Positions 17,480 through 30,824 are shown, numbered from the stretch's first letter. The stretch: 64,000 nucleotides of DNA from Dryas octopetala (GCA_963921425.1 OY992834.1:10523271-10587270); one strand, 5' to 3'. Numbers and translations: made by a program. The notes: generated from the sequence alone by a model not told the origin.

Positions 17480-19395
17480 ATGTGATTTGCTCCACCTAAT
17501 CCCATAACATGCCATAAGTTTCTAATCTCACTTCCAATTCCATTCCTATATAAATTTGTTATTGATTTTTCACCCTATATATGCATATTGACCAGCAACA
17601 GCTAGGGGGTGGACCATATATGTATGTGTGCATGTGTTTCATTTGTTAATAGGATTATAGATTTCTAGGAGCACAGAGTCACATGCATGACAACCAATAT
17701 ATCGGGAAGCAACCTTACATTTTACACCACTTATTTTTGCTTTACATGTGGTGCTTACAAAGTTGCCGACAATTAATGTCCTCTGCATGATGGGTCCCCA
17801 ACATCCATGCTCTAATTACCCAAAAATAGACATTGATCATATTAATTCGTAGCACTAAATTCTCATGGGCTAGAACCAATTGGGTTTTTGTCTTTCTTTA
17901 CTCTTCATGTTAATTTCGAAGGCATTTTAACAAAGTTTATGGAAACAATATTTCCATTCATTTTGCAGAATAATAATTAAGTTTGTTATCTATATTGAAG
18001 TCATAACATAAAAAGGAACTTCATCCCCTAGCTAGCAGATAAAAATGCCCTTTGCCCCAGATCGATAGAGACAACTTGTCTCACAAGAATTCATGGATTT
18101 ATTCCCATCGATCTAATCATCTTTTGAAGTCATCAATTTCACTTTGTCAAATAAAAAGGAAAAGCAAAAAAAAATCAAAACTTGTAGACAAAGAAATTCA
18201 CATGCTTGTTCACTAACGTTTTTGTGTAGCTAGCTTGAGTAGTAAAATATAACCACACTCTTGAATTAATATTTTATCCTAGTAATAAATGACTTTTAAT
18301 GATAATAGTTGTTACATCCAATAGTGTTCCTCTTATTCTCTAATACCAAATTTGGAATCCTTTTCAGATTTTACTTGATTTTTCCAATCAAACGAAAAGA
18401 AAAAGTTGAAAGTCATGGTCTTGTTTTGGACACTCTCTCGACATGCACTTTGAAGATTTGGTTCGGCTGTTTGTCCTCTGAAGCTCATCTCAAATCCCTT
18501 TTTAACTTTAATCAAGTTGTTTGTGGTCATTGTGCTCGTTTGCAAATTCAAATTGTAATTTTATATTTCAAGAAACAAAAAATTCAAGATGTTGCTTGTG
18601 ATTGAGGAGAGACCTAAATTAAGCTTGGCAACTTTAATTTTTATACCTTTTCCTTTCTTTCTCTGCCTTTTAAAATTACATAACACTACTATGCAAATTA
18701 TTATTAGCATTTGGCTGCTATGTTAAGGCTAGCTATGGGGTATGGGCAGAAGCAAAGCATTAAAGTGGTGGTATGCATATATGCCTTGCATTATTTAAGA
18801 AGATTTGCATATGGAAAGTTATAAGTAGTATTGTAGTTAACAGCTGGTTATTCGTGACAGCTTCATATCATGTAGGTCATAAGGGTAGCTCACAAAAATG
18901 GGTGGGAGGTTGGGGTTTATGGCAAGTGGCAACTCACTTATTCAAATCCTTCCAATTAATTAGGGCATTCCTAAAATTTCTACTTGTTCCACACAACAAT
19001 GCTTTCTAACAATCACGATCGGTAAACATTAAGGATGGTATTTTACAATATTATTACTTGTTTGGATGGCAACAACCAATTATAACACAGGGGTAGTTTT
19101 AAGGATAGGTGAAGCAGACAATCGTTTTAGAATTTAAAATGTTGAAGCCCTAGATTTCATAAATCATTTATATACTTATATGGTCCAAGTAATGTCCATA
19201 TAAAAAAAAAAAAAAAACAAGGTTCTATTTTTATGATTAAGCTAGGTTGGATCCCAGAATCTCAAGATCAGCTAATGGTTATAACCTCACTACTGTTATA
19301 TGCTTATAGCATTATTGAGCAAATTAGCAATGCATTTGGGATATTGAAACCATAAGAAAAGGTGTCCAATTAATGGGCAAATCATTACCATACAT
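17480..19395. repeat. Noncoding tandem segmental duplication, copy 2
   Basis: Second copy of the segment at 14930-16410, longer because of extra sequence inserted near 17640-17740 and 18230-18720. It starts immediately right of the foldback MITE. The order of shared blocks is the same as in copy 1. ORFs within (18309-18605, 18773-19009) are not shared in frame with copy 1. Boundaries are approximate. Confidence 0.65.
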
Positions 19396-20619
19396 TGCTG
19401 TCTAGAGGTAAAATACTAAGACACGTCTATGCCTGGATTTGAAAAAGACAATGCTGTGCCGGCGCCAAACACCAGTTACACCGTACCTTGCATGGACCAC
19501 CCCTAGCTATGATCCCATGACCCCAAAACAAAATTCATAGTACAGCACACCAGAAACTGGTAAAATCATGAACTACTGTGAAGTCACTAGCTATATAATG
19601 TGCTTGAAGTTGCACAAATTGGACAAGGAAAGCTTTGTAAAATGACTCATTTTAATCAAACATTTACAATTTTGACTTATGTTTGAAAAGTTAACAATTT
19701 TCACTCGTTGGGCTTTTTTTGAACTGAATTATTTACCCTTGTATAAATATTTTTTGACTCTAAGATTTTAAATGTAAACATTTCGATTATAGTCTTAATC
19801 TTTTCAACTTTAGTACGCCTTAATATTTTATCTTCTCGATTTTATGAGTAATTTAACCATTTTCAAAGTAAAAAAGAGGCAACATTGTTAATTTTTTAAA
19901 ACTTAAGTCAAAATTGTAAGTGTTTCATTAAAATAGTTCATTTTATAAAATTTCTTGAAACTGCACCTCATATTGATCTTTTGTTGTAGGACAAACACTC
20001 CACTCTATTTAAGTATTTAGGGAGAAAACATTTCATGCAAGTGATATATGTGTGTCATATGACTCATATTTCATAATAATTAATCAGGTGAGGAGGAATA
20101 ATGTGTTATACCAGTCAAGTTTTTCTTCCACCTAAGAAACTAAACCCACCCAAAGGTTTCTCAACTTCCCACCTGGGGTTTAGAGCCGTTGGCACAACCC
20201 TGGCTATTTGACCATTTCCATTTCTTAATCATATATTCATATCCTCTTTTTATCATTTTTTGCTACAACCCCACAACATAATCAGTTAATCACATCCTCT
20301 CTACTCTTTAACCCAAGATGAAACCTAAAAAAGCCAAGGCCATTCCTGTCATTTCAGTTTCACCCCCAAAGAAACGGAATAAGAAGCAGAAGCATATGTC
20401 ACTCAAACGAACCCCTCTTTTTCATTTCCAGCTGTTGCCAAAAACGCAATGCCCCCTGACCCCTCTGGGCCTTTGGCTCTCCCTCCTACCAAAAAAAACA
20501 CAATGCCCCCCTCCCACATGGCCCCTCATAAACCCAACCATGGTTAACTTAACCCCGGTTAACTCTTAACCCCTCAACCCCCACTCTTTTAAGTTTTAAC
20601 TCTCTCACACTCTCTCACT

Positions 20620-20650
<31 letters not shown>

Positions 20651-20663
20651 CACCAGCACCACC
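19396..20663 (+). promoter_or_regulatory. FLA upstream region with CT-rich leader
   Basis: No gene is seen here. The last 100 bases before the FLA start codon are strongly pyrimidine-rich, ending in a (CT)n run at 20626-20649, about 15 bases before the ATG and so probably in the 5' UTR. Such tracts are typical binding sites for BPC/GAGA-type plant factors. The 83-codon ORF at 20318 has no recognisable features. Confidence 0.4.
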
Positions 20664-21944
20664 ATGGCCTCACTAAGCAGCAACCTCCTGGTCCTGACTC
20701 TCCTGGTCCTCGCCACCGCAATCTCAGCCCACAACATCACCGACATTCTCTCCGCCAACCCGGACTACAGCGTCTACAACAGCTTCCTCTCCCAAACAAA
20801 ATTAGCCGACGAAATCAACACCCGCCAAACAATCACTATCCTCGTCCTGAATAACGCGGCCATGTCCGCCCTCACATCCAAACACCCCCTCTCCGTCATC
20901 AAAAACGCTCTCAGCCTCCACGTCCTCCTCGACTACTACGACCCCACCAAGCTCCACAAGCTCTCCAACGGCTCCACCCTCACCACCACCCTCTACCAGA
21001 CCACCGGCCACGCGCCCGGCAACCTCGGCTTCGTCAACATCACCGACCTCACCGGCGGCAAGGTCGGCTTCGGCTCCGCGGCTCCCGGCTCCAAACTCGA
21101 TTCCAGCTACACCAAATCCGTCAAGCAGATCCCCTACAACATCTCCGTCATCGAGATCTCCGCGCCGGTCATCGCGCCGGGAATCTTAACGGCGCCCGCG
21201 CCGTCGGCTTCCGACGTCAACATTACGGCGCTGCTTGAGAAAGCTGGATGCAAGACCTTCGCTTCGTTGCTCATATCGAGCGGTGTGATCAAGGCGATTA
21301 CGGCGACGGTTGATAAGGGTTTGACTATTTTCGCACCCAACGATGAGGCTTTCAAGGCTCCTGGTGTGCCCGATCTGAGCAAGCTCACCAATGCTGAGGT
21401 CGTCTCGCTCTTGCAGTACCATGTCGTCGCCGGTTACACTCCGATCGGGACTTTGAAGACGACCAAGCATCCTATCAGCACTCTGGCCACCAACGGCGCC
21501 GGAAAGTATGATCTAACGGTCACCTCAGCCGGAGATTCCGTCACCCTTCACACCGGAGTCGACTCGTCTCGAGTTGCCGACACGGTCCTCGACGCGCCGC
21601 CGCTCGCGATCTTCACCGTCGACAATGTGCTGCTTCCGACCGAGTTGTTCGGAAAATCTCCATCTCCGGCGCCGGGACCTGCCCCAGAGGTTTCTCCCTC
21701 ACCAGCACCTGAGCTCGCTCCCAGTCCAGCTTCGGTAGAAGCGCCGTCGCCTCTTGCAGCTTCGCCGCCGGCACCGCCTTTGGAGACACCGGAGGGATCT
21801 CCGTCGGACGCTCCGTCGGCCGAGTCGGAGAACAGCACCTCAGAGAATGGAGCCGGTCACGTGACACCACCTGCATTGCTGATGACATTGACAGTACTGG
21901 CGACCGTCTGTGCCACTGTTATTTCCTCCATTGTCTTGTCCTGA
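20664..21944 (+). CDS. FLA8: Fasciclin-like arabinogalactan protein, FLA8/FLA10 type
   Basis: An intronless gene of 426 residues. A signal peptide occupies roughly 1-22 (hydrophobic [14 protein letters not shown], cleavage before HNIT). Two fasciclin domains follow, about 35-170 and 187-330, with the conserved [13 protein letters not shown] and LLQYHVVAG segments and several N-glycosylation sites. A Pro/Ala/Ser-rich arabinogalactan region (about 333-385, SPAP and APSP motifs for hydroxyproline O-glycosylation) leads to a hydrophobic C-terminus that fits a GPI-anchor signal. The protein would sit on the outer plasma membrane or cell wall and act in adhesion or wall architecture. The sequence closely resembles Arabidopsis FLA8 as I recall it, and the position matches At2g45470. 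The coding region is markedly GC-richer than its surroundings, which creates long antisense ORFs that are not genes. Confidence 0.95.
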   Translation: MASLSSNLLVLTLLVLATAISAHNITDILSANPDYSVYNSFLSQTKLADEINTRQTITILVLNNAAMSALTSKHPLSVIKNALSLHVLLDYYDPTKLHKLSNGSTLTTTLYQTTGHAPGNLGFVNITDLTGGKVGFGSAAPGSKLDSSYTKSVKQIPYNISVIEISAPVIAPGILTAPAPSASDVNITALLEKAGCKTFASLLISSGVIKAITATVDKGLTIFAPNDEAFKAPGVPDLSKLTNAEVVSLLQYHVVAGYTPIGTLKTTKHPISTLATNGAGKYDLTVTSAGDSVTLHTGVDSSRVADTVLDAPPLAIFTVDNVLLPTELFGKSPSPAPGPAPEVSPSPAPELAPSPASVEAPSPLAASPPAPPLETPEGSPSDAPSAESENSTSENGAGHVTPPALLMTLTVLATVCATVISSIVLS

Positions 21945-24046
21945 ATGGTAATTTAGTTGTCTGTTAATTTATTTCTTTTTTATTTTTTGTTGTTTTGTAG
22001 TATTTTGATTTATTGTTTACTTTTACAGTTTTTACTCCGTTGTTACCGGCTAGACAGGTTTTAATTTAATTTATTTTAATTTTCAATTTTTAATTTATGG
22101 GAAGCTGCGCGTTTTAGCAGAAGTGGCTGTTCGTGTGTGAGAGTGAGGCTGTGAGCGAGCGAGAGTCGATTTGTTTTGGCTTTTTGAGGTTGTGAAATAA
22201 TCGTGTGTGTCGCGGCCTGTTATTTTTAATATAGGGGTTTATGGTATGATTGGTATCTGACTATCTGTTCACGATCTGTAAAATCCAAGCTCATGGATTG
22301 GCGGAGCTGACTGTGATCCCACGTGGGTGCTGTATATTAATATTAATACTTAATATACTTTTTCGAAATGTGTGGGGACGACCACTTTATATAAAGTATT
22401 TGTTTCTTCTTTCTGGATCTTTCCAGAATTTGGATCTGTTCTTGGTGCCGCGAATGGACTGTATTGAACGGCTAGAAGCCGCATGGGTTCGTGTTTCAAC
22501 GGCTTGCAATTCTTTACCTATTAGCTTAATGGGGGTCGTGTTTGAGTTTGGTGTACGACACACTTTCACGTACAACTGGTTGCCAAGTCTACTGTGACAT
22601 TGTGATTGTTGTTGGGTCTGGTATTTTATTATAACCAAGTTTGTGTAGAGGTGTAAAACCAATTGGGTTGGCACGACCACGAAACATGTTGAGTTTAGCA
22701 TGAACACGACACCAATAAATAAGTCGGGCAGGGATTGACCAATTTTTTTGGTTCATTAATCATTAACATAGCAATGTGTACGAAACAAGTTATGTACGAG
22801 CACGAAATCTATTATTCAATTTTGATACAATTTGTTTAACATTGTGTTTTTCCTTTTCAAATTTTTTTTCAAGAGCGAATCTGAATATTTGATTGTAGGA
22901 AAGAAAATGAATATAAGATAAGTTTCGAAACTCATAAAAAACAAATGAAATTCGCTCTGTTTAAGCTACGAGCACAAAAGGGGGTGTGAGTTGTGGGCTA
23001 TATCATGCTTTCATGCCCAAGTGTTTTTTTTTTGCCACTATTCATGCCCAAGTTTTCACTATCTAAATATAGTATCATTATTAGATGGGCTAGCATGAGT
23101 ACGACAAAAATTATAAATAAACATGAGTCGTGTTGTACTGTTGTGCATGTTTGTAACTCAAATAAACATGCAAAATATAGCTCGTTTAGGTGCAATACTT
23201 ACCACATCCTGACCAAGTTGAAGCAATGTATAGCAAACCAGTACAATAAGAAATCGGGGGTCCTGACTCCTCAATCCTCATGGGTTTGAGAATTGTAATC
23301 CGTATCAAAAATCAGATTTCGAGTATTGCATTTCATATTTAGTCTAATCTTAATATATGGCCATCAATTTATGGCACAAGATCTCTTTTTGTTTTTTTGG
23401 TTAGAAAAGGAAAATCAAAGCACAAAGCCTCTACAACCACCTAATTCCCACATATCATACAAGAAGTTTTTTCGACCAAAAAAAAAATACAAGAAGTTTG
23501 AAGAGCCAATGACGGAAGGCAATCTCTCCAAATTTGACTGTCTGGATCAGAATGTCCAGTGGAAGCTAAAGCATCAACAAGAAAATTTGCCTCCCGAAAA
23601 TATGCTTGTAGTAATTAATGGTTTCAAAACATAAAGCAATTACTTGCATATCTTGCTGAATGGATCGAATTGGTTTAAAATATGCTTATAATGACTAAGG
23701 AGACTTCAGTCGAGTGGTCAGACCCGTGGTTTGCTTCTGCGTGGTATGAGGTTCAATTCTTCAAATATACCTATTTAGCTACATGCTAGAGTTTCCTACC
23801 TCCAAAATATTGTAAGATTAGGTAGGAAACCTCAGTTTTAAATCTAGGTTCTCATCTTGAGGTTTCTAGGTATAAAAAGAATAAAAAATATATATATACA
23901 AAAATGTTCTAGAGCTAACTAGTTAATAAAACAATACAATACTAACCACCATTTTGGGCCCACTACACAATATAATCTCATAATCTAAACCGTTCATATT
24001 TTAGGTTTCAACCAAATCAGAAATCATTTAGCCATTTAATTATCAG

Positions 24047-24077
<31 letters not shown>

Positions 24078-24679
24078 GCTTATAATTAATGGTCTTAAAA
24101 CATGGATAGTATTGATTTAACATATACAGTACTATACTGAATCTTGTAGGGATTACCTTCAATTTGGGCTTGGTCTGCATTACTTTTGCGGCCCTTACAT
24201 TCAAAGCATTTTTGAAAATATAATGTATTTAAACTGTTTTGTTTCATAGCTAATTATACTTTACATATATTTTATTTCACAGCTAATTTTTCCGACAACA
24301 ATATCAAACTAAGCTTTAATTCTTTAATTTTTTATTTTTGTAGACGAAGTCACTATGACTCGTGGTGCATGGCTATAACCGTGTAGTTTTCGTTTTGGGC
24401 TTAGGCCTGCCAATTATATATATATCACATTCAAGTAAGAATTTTCTTCAAGCCAATTATATATATATCACATTCAAGTAAGAATGTTCTTACTTGAAGA
24501 AAAGTAAGAACATTTTTTTTGTGTAACATCTACCAATGCAATTCAATGATCAAAACTGTTCATTTTTAGTTTCCTACTCAAGAGTCATCTCACTATTAAT
24601 TTCTCATACCATAAAATTAAAATGATAACGTGTTATAAATGAAGCGTTTTTTCTTAAGTAAATTACTCTAAATTACATT
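21945..24679. other. FLA 3' region and repeat-rich intergenic DNA
   Basis: No gene is supported. After the FLA 3' UTR, 22650-23230 has partly inverted motifs around GGTTGGCACGACC and GAGTCGTGTTGTAC that suggest a decayed DNA transposon. Between 23900 and 24600 lie partial copies of the foldback family also found at 63465-63842 (TTCAAGTAAGAA.. and AACCGTTCAT.. blocks), separated by (TA)n tracts near 24045-24078. The 102-codon ORF at 23326 is not recognisable. Confidence 0.5.
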
Positions 24680-25030
24680 TTACAGCCCTTAATGATAAAT
24701 AAATTTACTTAAAAAGTTGAAATAAATAAGTTCACTTTATACAAATAAAGCCTATGTTATATTTTCTTCCTTGTTTTTGGTGTCGAGCGCTCGGCGTGAT
24801 TTTTTTTTTTAACTGGGCAAATTGTCATTGTCGCACAGTGATAATTAATAATAATATAACACGAGTGTTTTATGCAATTCAAATAGTTATTATCGTACAG
24901 TGACAATTGCTTAGCGCTCAGTGAACAGTGTCAAGCGCTCGTGAATAGTACCGAGTGCTCAGTGAAAGTGTCGAGCGCTCAGCTCATTAAAGTGGACAAG
25001 CTTGTTAACGTATTTTTACATGTGGGTCGG
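24680..25030. repeat. Dispersed repeat with GAGCGCTC palindromes, copy 1
   Basis: About 350 bp matching 36670-37020 in order: an AAAAAGTTG block, CCTATGTTAT, a T-homopolymer, GGGCAAATTG, AATAATA(G/A)TATAA and a TGCAATTCAAATA block. It is studded with GAGCGCTC and variants (24785-24792, 24913-24920, 24933-24940, 24953-24960, 24973-24980), often followed by AGTG. No coding capacity. The repeat type is not known to me. Confidence 0.65.
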
Positions 25031-25133
25031 CTGATCATAGGCTTATTCGTTTTGCACTTAAAAAAAATAAATAAATAAAACCCTTTTTGTCTTTTTGTTT
25101 TCTTATTTTAAGAAATATGTATCTCTATTCTCT

Positions 25134-25542
25134 AGGGCCCTTCCAATAAGGGATCCCTCATTTAGTGTTAAATGAGGGATCACCTTGTAGGGCCCACACG
25201 GGTCGTTTTGTGTTAATCTGAACCGTCTATTTTTTACATCTTCATTGATAGATCATCCATGCAAAAAATCAGCCAAATCGGAAATCGTTTACCCATTCGA
25301 TTAAGCGGTCAAAGTTTAGGTGTTTATAGAGAAATTTGATGTTCGTCCATTTGTTTTAAACTTTGACCGCTTAAACGAACGGGTAAACGATTTCCGATTT
25401 GGCCGATATTTTGCAGGGATGATCTATCAATGAAGATGTAAAACATGGACGGTTCGGATTAACACAAAACGACCCGTGTGGGCCACACAGGGTGATCTCT
25501 CATTTAACACTAAATGAGGGATCCCTTATTGGAAGGGCCCTC
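25134..25542. mobile_element. Foldback MITE with 11-bp TSD (Mutator-like)
   Basis: A 409-bp foldback. The termini AGGGCCCTTCCAATAAGGG are inverted at the right end, and nearly the whole element pairs with itself around a short centre at about 25330. It is flanked by CTCTATTCTCT on both sides (25123-25133, 25543-25553). The internal arm includes CAGCCAAATCGGAAATCG, also present in the foldback at 63465-63842. The right end lies under 200 bp from the start codon of the next gene, so it sits in or near its promoter. Confidence 0.85.
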
Positions 25543-25726
25543 CTCTATTCTCTACCACAAACGAGTCTATTTTTTATTTTTTTGGTTTAGTCTTACTAGT
25601 CTTAGAGAAGAAAAAAATTACCCGCCTAGAAGCCAAAGCGTCGCCGTATCATAGCATCCCTTGATTCCCTTCACATATATTAGCGAGCCGTAGTAACAGG
25701 AAGATGCAACCCAATCTACTACGGCC

Positions 25727-28700
25727 ATGGCGACCGAGCCTCCTCGCGCCACGACAACCACAACGAACGCAACGACCACCGGGCAAGAGAAACGACACCG
25801 TTCCATTTTCGACGTTCCGTCCAACTTCTTCGACTCCTGCGAGCTCCTTTCTTCTTCTTCTGGCCTCTCATCAACTGCTTCAACCGCCGAGACCTCTAAC
25901 AAAAACTCCACCCTCGAAACCCTAGACAACGACTACTCCGAGCTCGAGCACGATGATCAAAAGCGCTCCCAAAACGCCGTCGTAGCACCTCGGTGGACCT
26001 GCCACACTTGCAAGGCCGAGTTCGAGTCCCTCCAAGACCAGCGCTCGCACTTCAAATCCGACATTCACCGATTCAACGTAATTTGATTATTCAAGTTTGG
26101 TTTTTTAGTTTCTGTTGTATATAATTTTCTATAGTTTCGTCAGAGGCTCCGTTTGGTAAATTTGAAGAATACTCATAATTGAGAAAAAGAAATTTAAGTT
26201 ATTTGGGTTTGAAACACTGTTTTGTTAGCATTGTTGGATTTGTTTACATTGCTTTTGCTTAAGTTTTTAATTTATAATCAAATTTCTGTTTGGTATATGG
26301 AAAATGCTTAAACTCACAAGCTTTACTGTAATTTTAGTGGATGTGTTTACATTGCTTTTGCTTAAATTTTGAATTTCTAATCAAATTTCTCTTTGGTATA
26401 TGGGAAGTGCTTGAATTTACAAAAATTACTGTGCTCTTAGTGGATTTGTTTCATCTCTCTCGAAAGCAACATTTTGTTTTTGGCCAACTTTCAAGTTGCT
26501 AATCGGATTTGGCTGTTTGATATGTGGGACAAGTAAAATCTACCGTGTTTTTTTTATCACTCTTATGTTATTTAGTATTTGAACTAATTCCTAAGCTGTA
26601 ATGTGTGAGTGTGTGTGTTTTGGGGGATGTGGCAATTGATGTAATTACTTGGTTATATGTGATGATAGGTGAAGCTAAGCGTTGCGGGAAAGAATATTGT
26701 TAAGGAGGAGGACTTTGATGAGTTAACGTCTGATTCTTTTAAGGACTATGATGTGTCGAGTATTTCGGGATCGGAGGAAGATGAACCTGAAAAGGGATTT
26801 GGTTCTTTCAAGTTTTCAAGGGCAAGTGTTAGGCAGAAGTTATATATCCACCTTAATACGGGTGAGAGAGTTTCAGTATGGAAGTGTTTAATTACGAATG
26901 ACTCTGGACCTGAAAGTATTTTGTCATGTGAGGAAGTGATAGAGAGACTGAAAACGTTGGTTAATGAGCCTAGGGATAAAACCCAATTTAGAATTGTGTT
27001 GCTTGCAAGTGGCGGGCACTTTGCTGGCTGTGTCTTTGATGGTAACTCGATTGTGGCTCACAAAACATTCCACAGGTTGGTTTATTATTTATGTACATTT
27101 CTATTTGCTTTTTTTTTTTTTTTTTTTTCCTTTGAATTTACTGTATTCAGAAGAATGATTTATTTTGTGATGTAGATACGTCGTAAGGGCCAAGGCTGGG
27201 AAAAAGCAGTCATCAAAAGATGCAACTGGCAGGGCTGCTCATTCTGCTGGAGCTTCTCTTCGTCGCCATAATGAACTGGCTTTGAAAAAGGTATTTAATG
27301 ATTGATTCTGTAGTACAGCTCTATAGGAATTATGAATTTTTTTCTCAAAGATCACTCCATATAAACTTTGCATTTAAATTAGTGACGTCTCTATTTGATT
27401 TGGTGACAACTCTAGGTGAAAATAGCTTGGCACTCTTTTATGATGGATATTATTATGATAGCATGGTTGTTTTTATGGTGAACATAAGGTCACTGACAAG
27501 AGCTTTTGTAAGTTTTGATTCAGTGTAGCAATTGCAAGATGCTTCAGTTCACCCGTCTAAATTTAAAGTTCTGTTCCAAATTTAATTACACATTGCACTA
27601 AAACTCGCTTTCTAATACTTCCCATCACACTACGAATATAACTATCTCTAAATCAATGTGTTTGCTACCTATGTAATTGATATTTAATGAGTTTTTTATT
27701 TCCTTTCCAATTTTTAATTATGTTCTAGTTTATTATGTAAGATATCTTGACTGAAAGAAGCACTCTTGCCTTAGTCATACAGAACTATATTGTGGTCATA
27801 TATTATGTTTTAAATTGCCTACTGAATCTTGTAAAAATTGACTAATTTGTATATCATACATTTCTAGGAAATTCAAGAGCTACTTGCTGCTTGGAAGCCT
27901 TATTTTGATGCTTCCTCTTGCGTTTTTGTTTATGCTCCTTCTAGCAATCATCAGCTGCTTTTTAATGGGGGAAACCCATATTTTAGTCATCAGCATTGTG
28001 TCGTTCGAAATGTTCCAGTGACTGTTCGAAGACCTACTTTGAAGGAAGCTCGGCGTATATATGATCAGTTGACCCAAGTTGCTTATGAACTAGATGAGAA
28101 TGAAGCTCCTCTAAGTTCCAAAGAGGACCCACCTCTTACTTCAGGTATCGACAGTGACATCTGCCCAAGCATGGAAAAAGTTGACATTGTTGACAATTCA
28201 GGTTGTAGGGAAAATACTGATGCTTGCTCAAGTTATGGAAAGTCCAATGAACTCCCTATATCAAGTGAGAGTGATAGCGAGGTTTTAGGTTCGTCAACAC
28301 CCTTGCATGAAGCAGCACAGTCTGGCAATGCTCTTAAGGTTTTGGAACTCTTGGAACAGGGCCTGGATCCTTGCATCAAAGATGAAAGGGGACAGACTCC
28401 TTACATGCTGGCAAGCGAAAAGGAGGTCAGAGATACATTTAGACGATTCATGGCCTCAAACCTTGATAAATGGGATTGGAATGCTGCTAAGGTACCCAGT
28501 GCATTGACAAAAGAGATGGAGGAATCTCAAGCTGCTAAGAAGGTAATTATTGTTTGCAGCCCTGCACCTGGTTTCTCTAGATGGCTTGAGCCCTTGACTA
28601 CTTGAGATGAAATCTGAAAAAGAAAAAAAATTTCTTCGAGTCTTTTCGTGTTCAGGAGTTTAAGCATCTGGGTTTACTCTATTTAAACCCAAAAACTTGA

Positions 28701-30667
28701 CCACTTAGCCCAACTTTTTTCCCCCAAGTTCTTAATACTGATTTTAATTCTTAAAAACACAAAGAAAAAATAAAAAATCCTTCAATCTGCTCCTCCCTTC
28801 CCCTCTTAACGCCAGCACTAACCATGCAGCTCCATGGGCTGGCCACGGTGCTGCTTATCGATTTTGGCCAATTATGTCAAGCAGATTTTATGGGTCCATG
28901 GCCTATCCTTGATTAACCTGGTTGGATTAGCCAGCCTGTTCTAGTTTTTAGAACAGTGTTGTTAGTGTCAGGAAAATGACAAAGATCATTTGTTGAGAAA
29001 AAAGTTAAATGCTAGAGAGGCTTTCTTTTAACCAAAATCCTGGAGTTCGTACCAAATATACAAAGTAAGATAAAAATTCAAGAGTTGGGGTATAAGTGGT
29101 TGCGTCGTCTATTTTCAACAATGTTTAAACCCTTCTCTTTTAGGTGCTTTGTTACCTATGATTTGGTTTATTAATGTCCTCTCGATTATTAGGCATCTTT
29201 ACTTTGTTTATTTTGTGAGGCTTCTTTCTAGTGGTGTTTGTTGACATATTGATACTAGAAAATGGTTGAATATGACCTGCCTTCAAATTTTTTTGTTCAG
29301 GCTGAAAAAGATGCCAAAAAGAAAGCAAGAGCAAAAGAAGTGAAGAAATTACGGAAAGAAAAAGAAAAGAAAGCTCAGGTGCATAATATTTGCTTATATT
29401 TTGTCCTTTTTTTTTTTTTTCCTCTAGACATGTTGATGGATATTATATTCTTTTTCCTGTGGACTTGGTTTTGAATCTAGTTTTTCTGAAGAATCCTTTA
29501 GGATGGTATTTTCAGTCACGCAATTGATGCTGTTGAGATTGTTTTTATAGCTTTAATGCAGTGATTTACGGATATTAATTTGTAGGTGGGGGTAGTGAGT
29601 TGCTAACTGCCTTTTCTATTACCGTTAATCTTCCTATTTTCTTTGTATAAAGTAAACTTGAAATGTTTGAGTAATTTTTAAAATCATTATGTGAGTGTCT
29701 TTTTGGGTAGTTGTGAGGATTATAAACTGAAAGCAACATATAGGTGGGGGCGGTGAGTTGCTAATTGCCTTTTCTATTATTGTTAACCATCCTATTTTCT
29801 TTCTCTAAAGAAAACTTGAAATGTTAGATTAATTTTTAAATCATTATGTGAGTGTCTTTTTGGGTAGCTGTGAGGATTATAAATTGAAAGCAACATATGT
29901 TGCCCATCAATAATTATCTTTTTTTTTTTTTTCTGAAAAAAAAAAAGCTGACACCAACATTTGACATCATTGTCAACTAGCTGTATACAGCATTCCCTCT
30001 TTTTTCTTCATCTATATCTTCTTCGTTCTATATCTCTGTGATGCTTTGTCTATATTGTTGTGATGTGAATATGCAGGCTGAGGCTGCTGCTTCCCAAAAT
30101 GAGTCAAAGGTTATGCGAAATCCAGTATCCTCTTCATCTTCTGGTCTTAAGGGAAAGCCTCAACCCAGTCGGGGATCACAGATCTCTAAAGAGGTCAGTT
30201 TAGATTCTTGATGTGTTCTTAGGGTAAGACTATTTTTCTTTAAGTCCCTATTCATGTCTCACTTTGATGTCATGATGTATGGAAAAGTTATGCTAGGTCA
30301 TGTTCTCAGTTAGCTTCTTTCTTTACCTTGCACTCTATATCCATCTTGATCTAAGTAGAAACTGTTCTTTAAGTTTTCTTTTTTAATTTCAAATCAGGAG
30401 GAACTAAAAAAGGCACAGGCAGCTGAGAGGGAGAAAAGAGCAGCTGCTGCCGAGAGGAGGCTGGCTGCAACCCTTAGTGCTCAAGGCAATGCCACCAGTA
30501 CCGTTGCACCTAGCACCGCACAACCCAAAGGCGGGGTAGCCGGTGAAATTAACTGCTCCTGTTGTACTGTATCACTGGCCGGTAAAGTTCCTTTTCATAG
30601 GTATAATTACAAATACTGCAGCACATCATGCATGCATGTACACAGAGAAATTCTTGAGGATGGATAA
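25727..30667 (+). CDS. VMS1/ANKZF1 homologue, peptidyl-tRNA hydrolase of ribosome quality control
   Basis: Seven exons (25727-26077, 26669-27075, 27176-27290, 27868-28542, 29301-29378, 30077-30193, 30398-30667) give 670 residues. A C2H2 zinc finger (Cys92, Cys95, His108, His114; WTCHTCKAEF) is followed by the VLRF1 release-factor-like domain (about 118-340) with LLASGGHFAG and RAKAGKKQSSKDATGRAAHS. Gln264 in GKKQ lines up with the catalytic glutamine of yeast Vms1 and human ANKZF1. Ankyrin repeats lie at about 433-475 (TPLHEAAQSGN). A Lys/Glu coiled coil (about 505-610) and a Cys-rich C-terminal treble clef (Cys634, 637, 655, 659) follow. Family knowledge: it frees stalled nascent chains from 60S subunits and works with Cdc48/p97. 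It matches my memory of At1g01930. No VIM motif was checked. Confidence 0.93.
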
Positions 30668-30824
30668 CATAAAAACCGCCGGTGGTACTGCCATTTGTAA
30701 AAGCGTATTCAATTTTAACCTATTTTTACTTCTTCTGTATCATCTTGTTTTGTCATTCTACATTGATGAAGTAATTGATGTGAAAGAGATACTTGACATT
30801 GTCAGCCCATGACTTTATAAATAA

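Noticed and set aside
20802-21888. Long antisense ORFs within the FLA gene
   Set aside because: They arise from the GC-rich coding strand and its Ala/Pro/Ser composition. The sense protein has clear family domains.
23326-23634. 102-codon plus-strand ORF
   Set aside because: Considered as a retrotransposon fragment, but no reverse transcriptase, RNase H or integrase motif can be seen.
24780-24980. GAGCGCTC motifs considered as a CRISPR or satellite array
   Set aside because: Spacing is irregular, the motif is only 8 bases, and the genome is a plant nuclear one.
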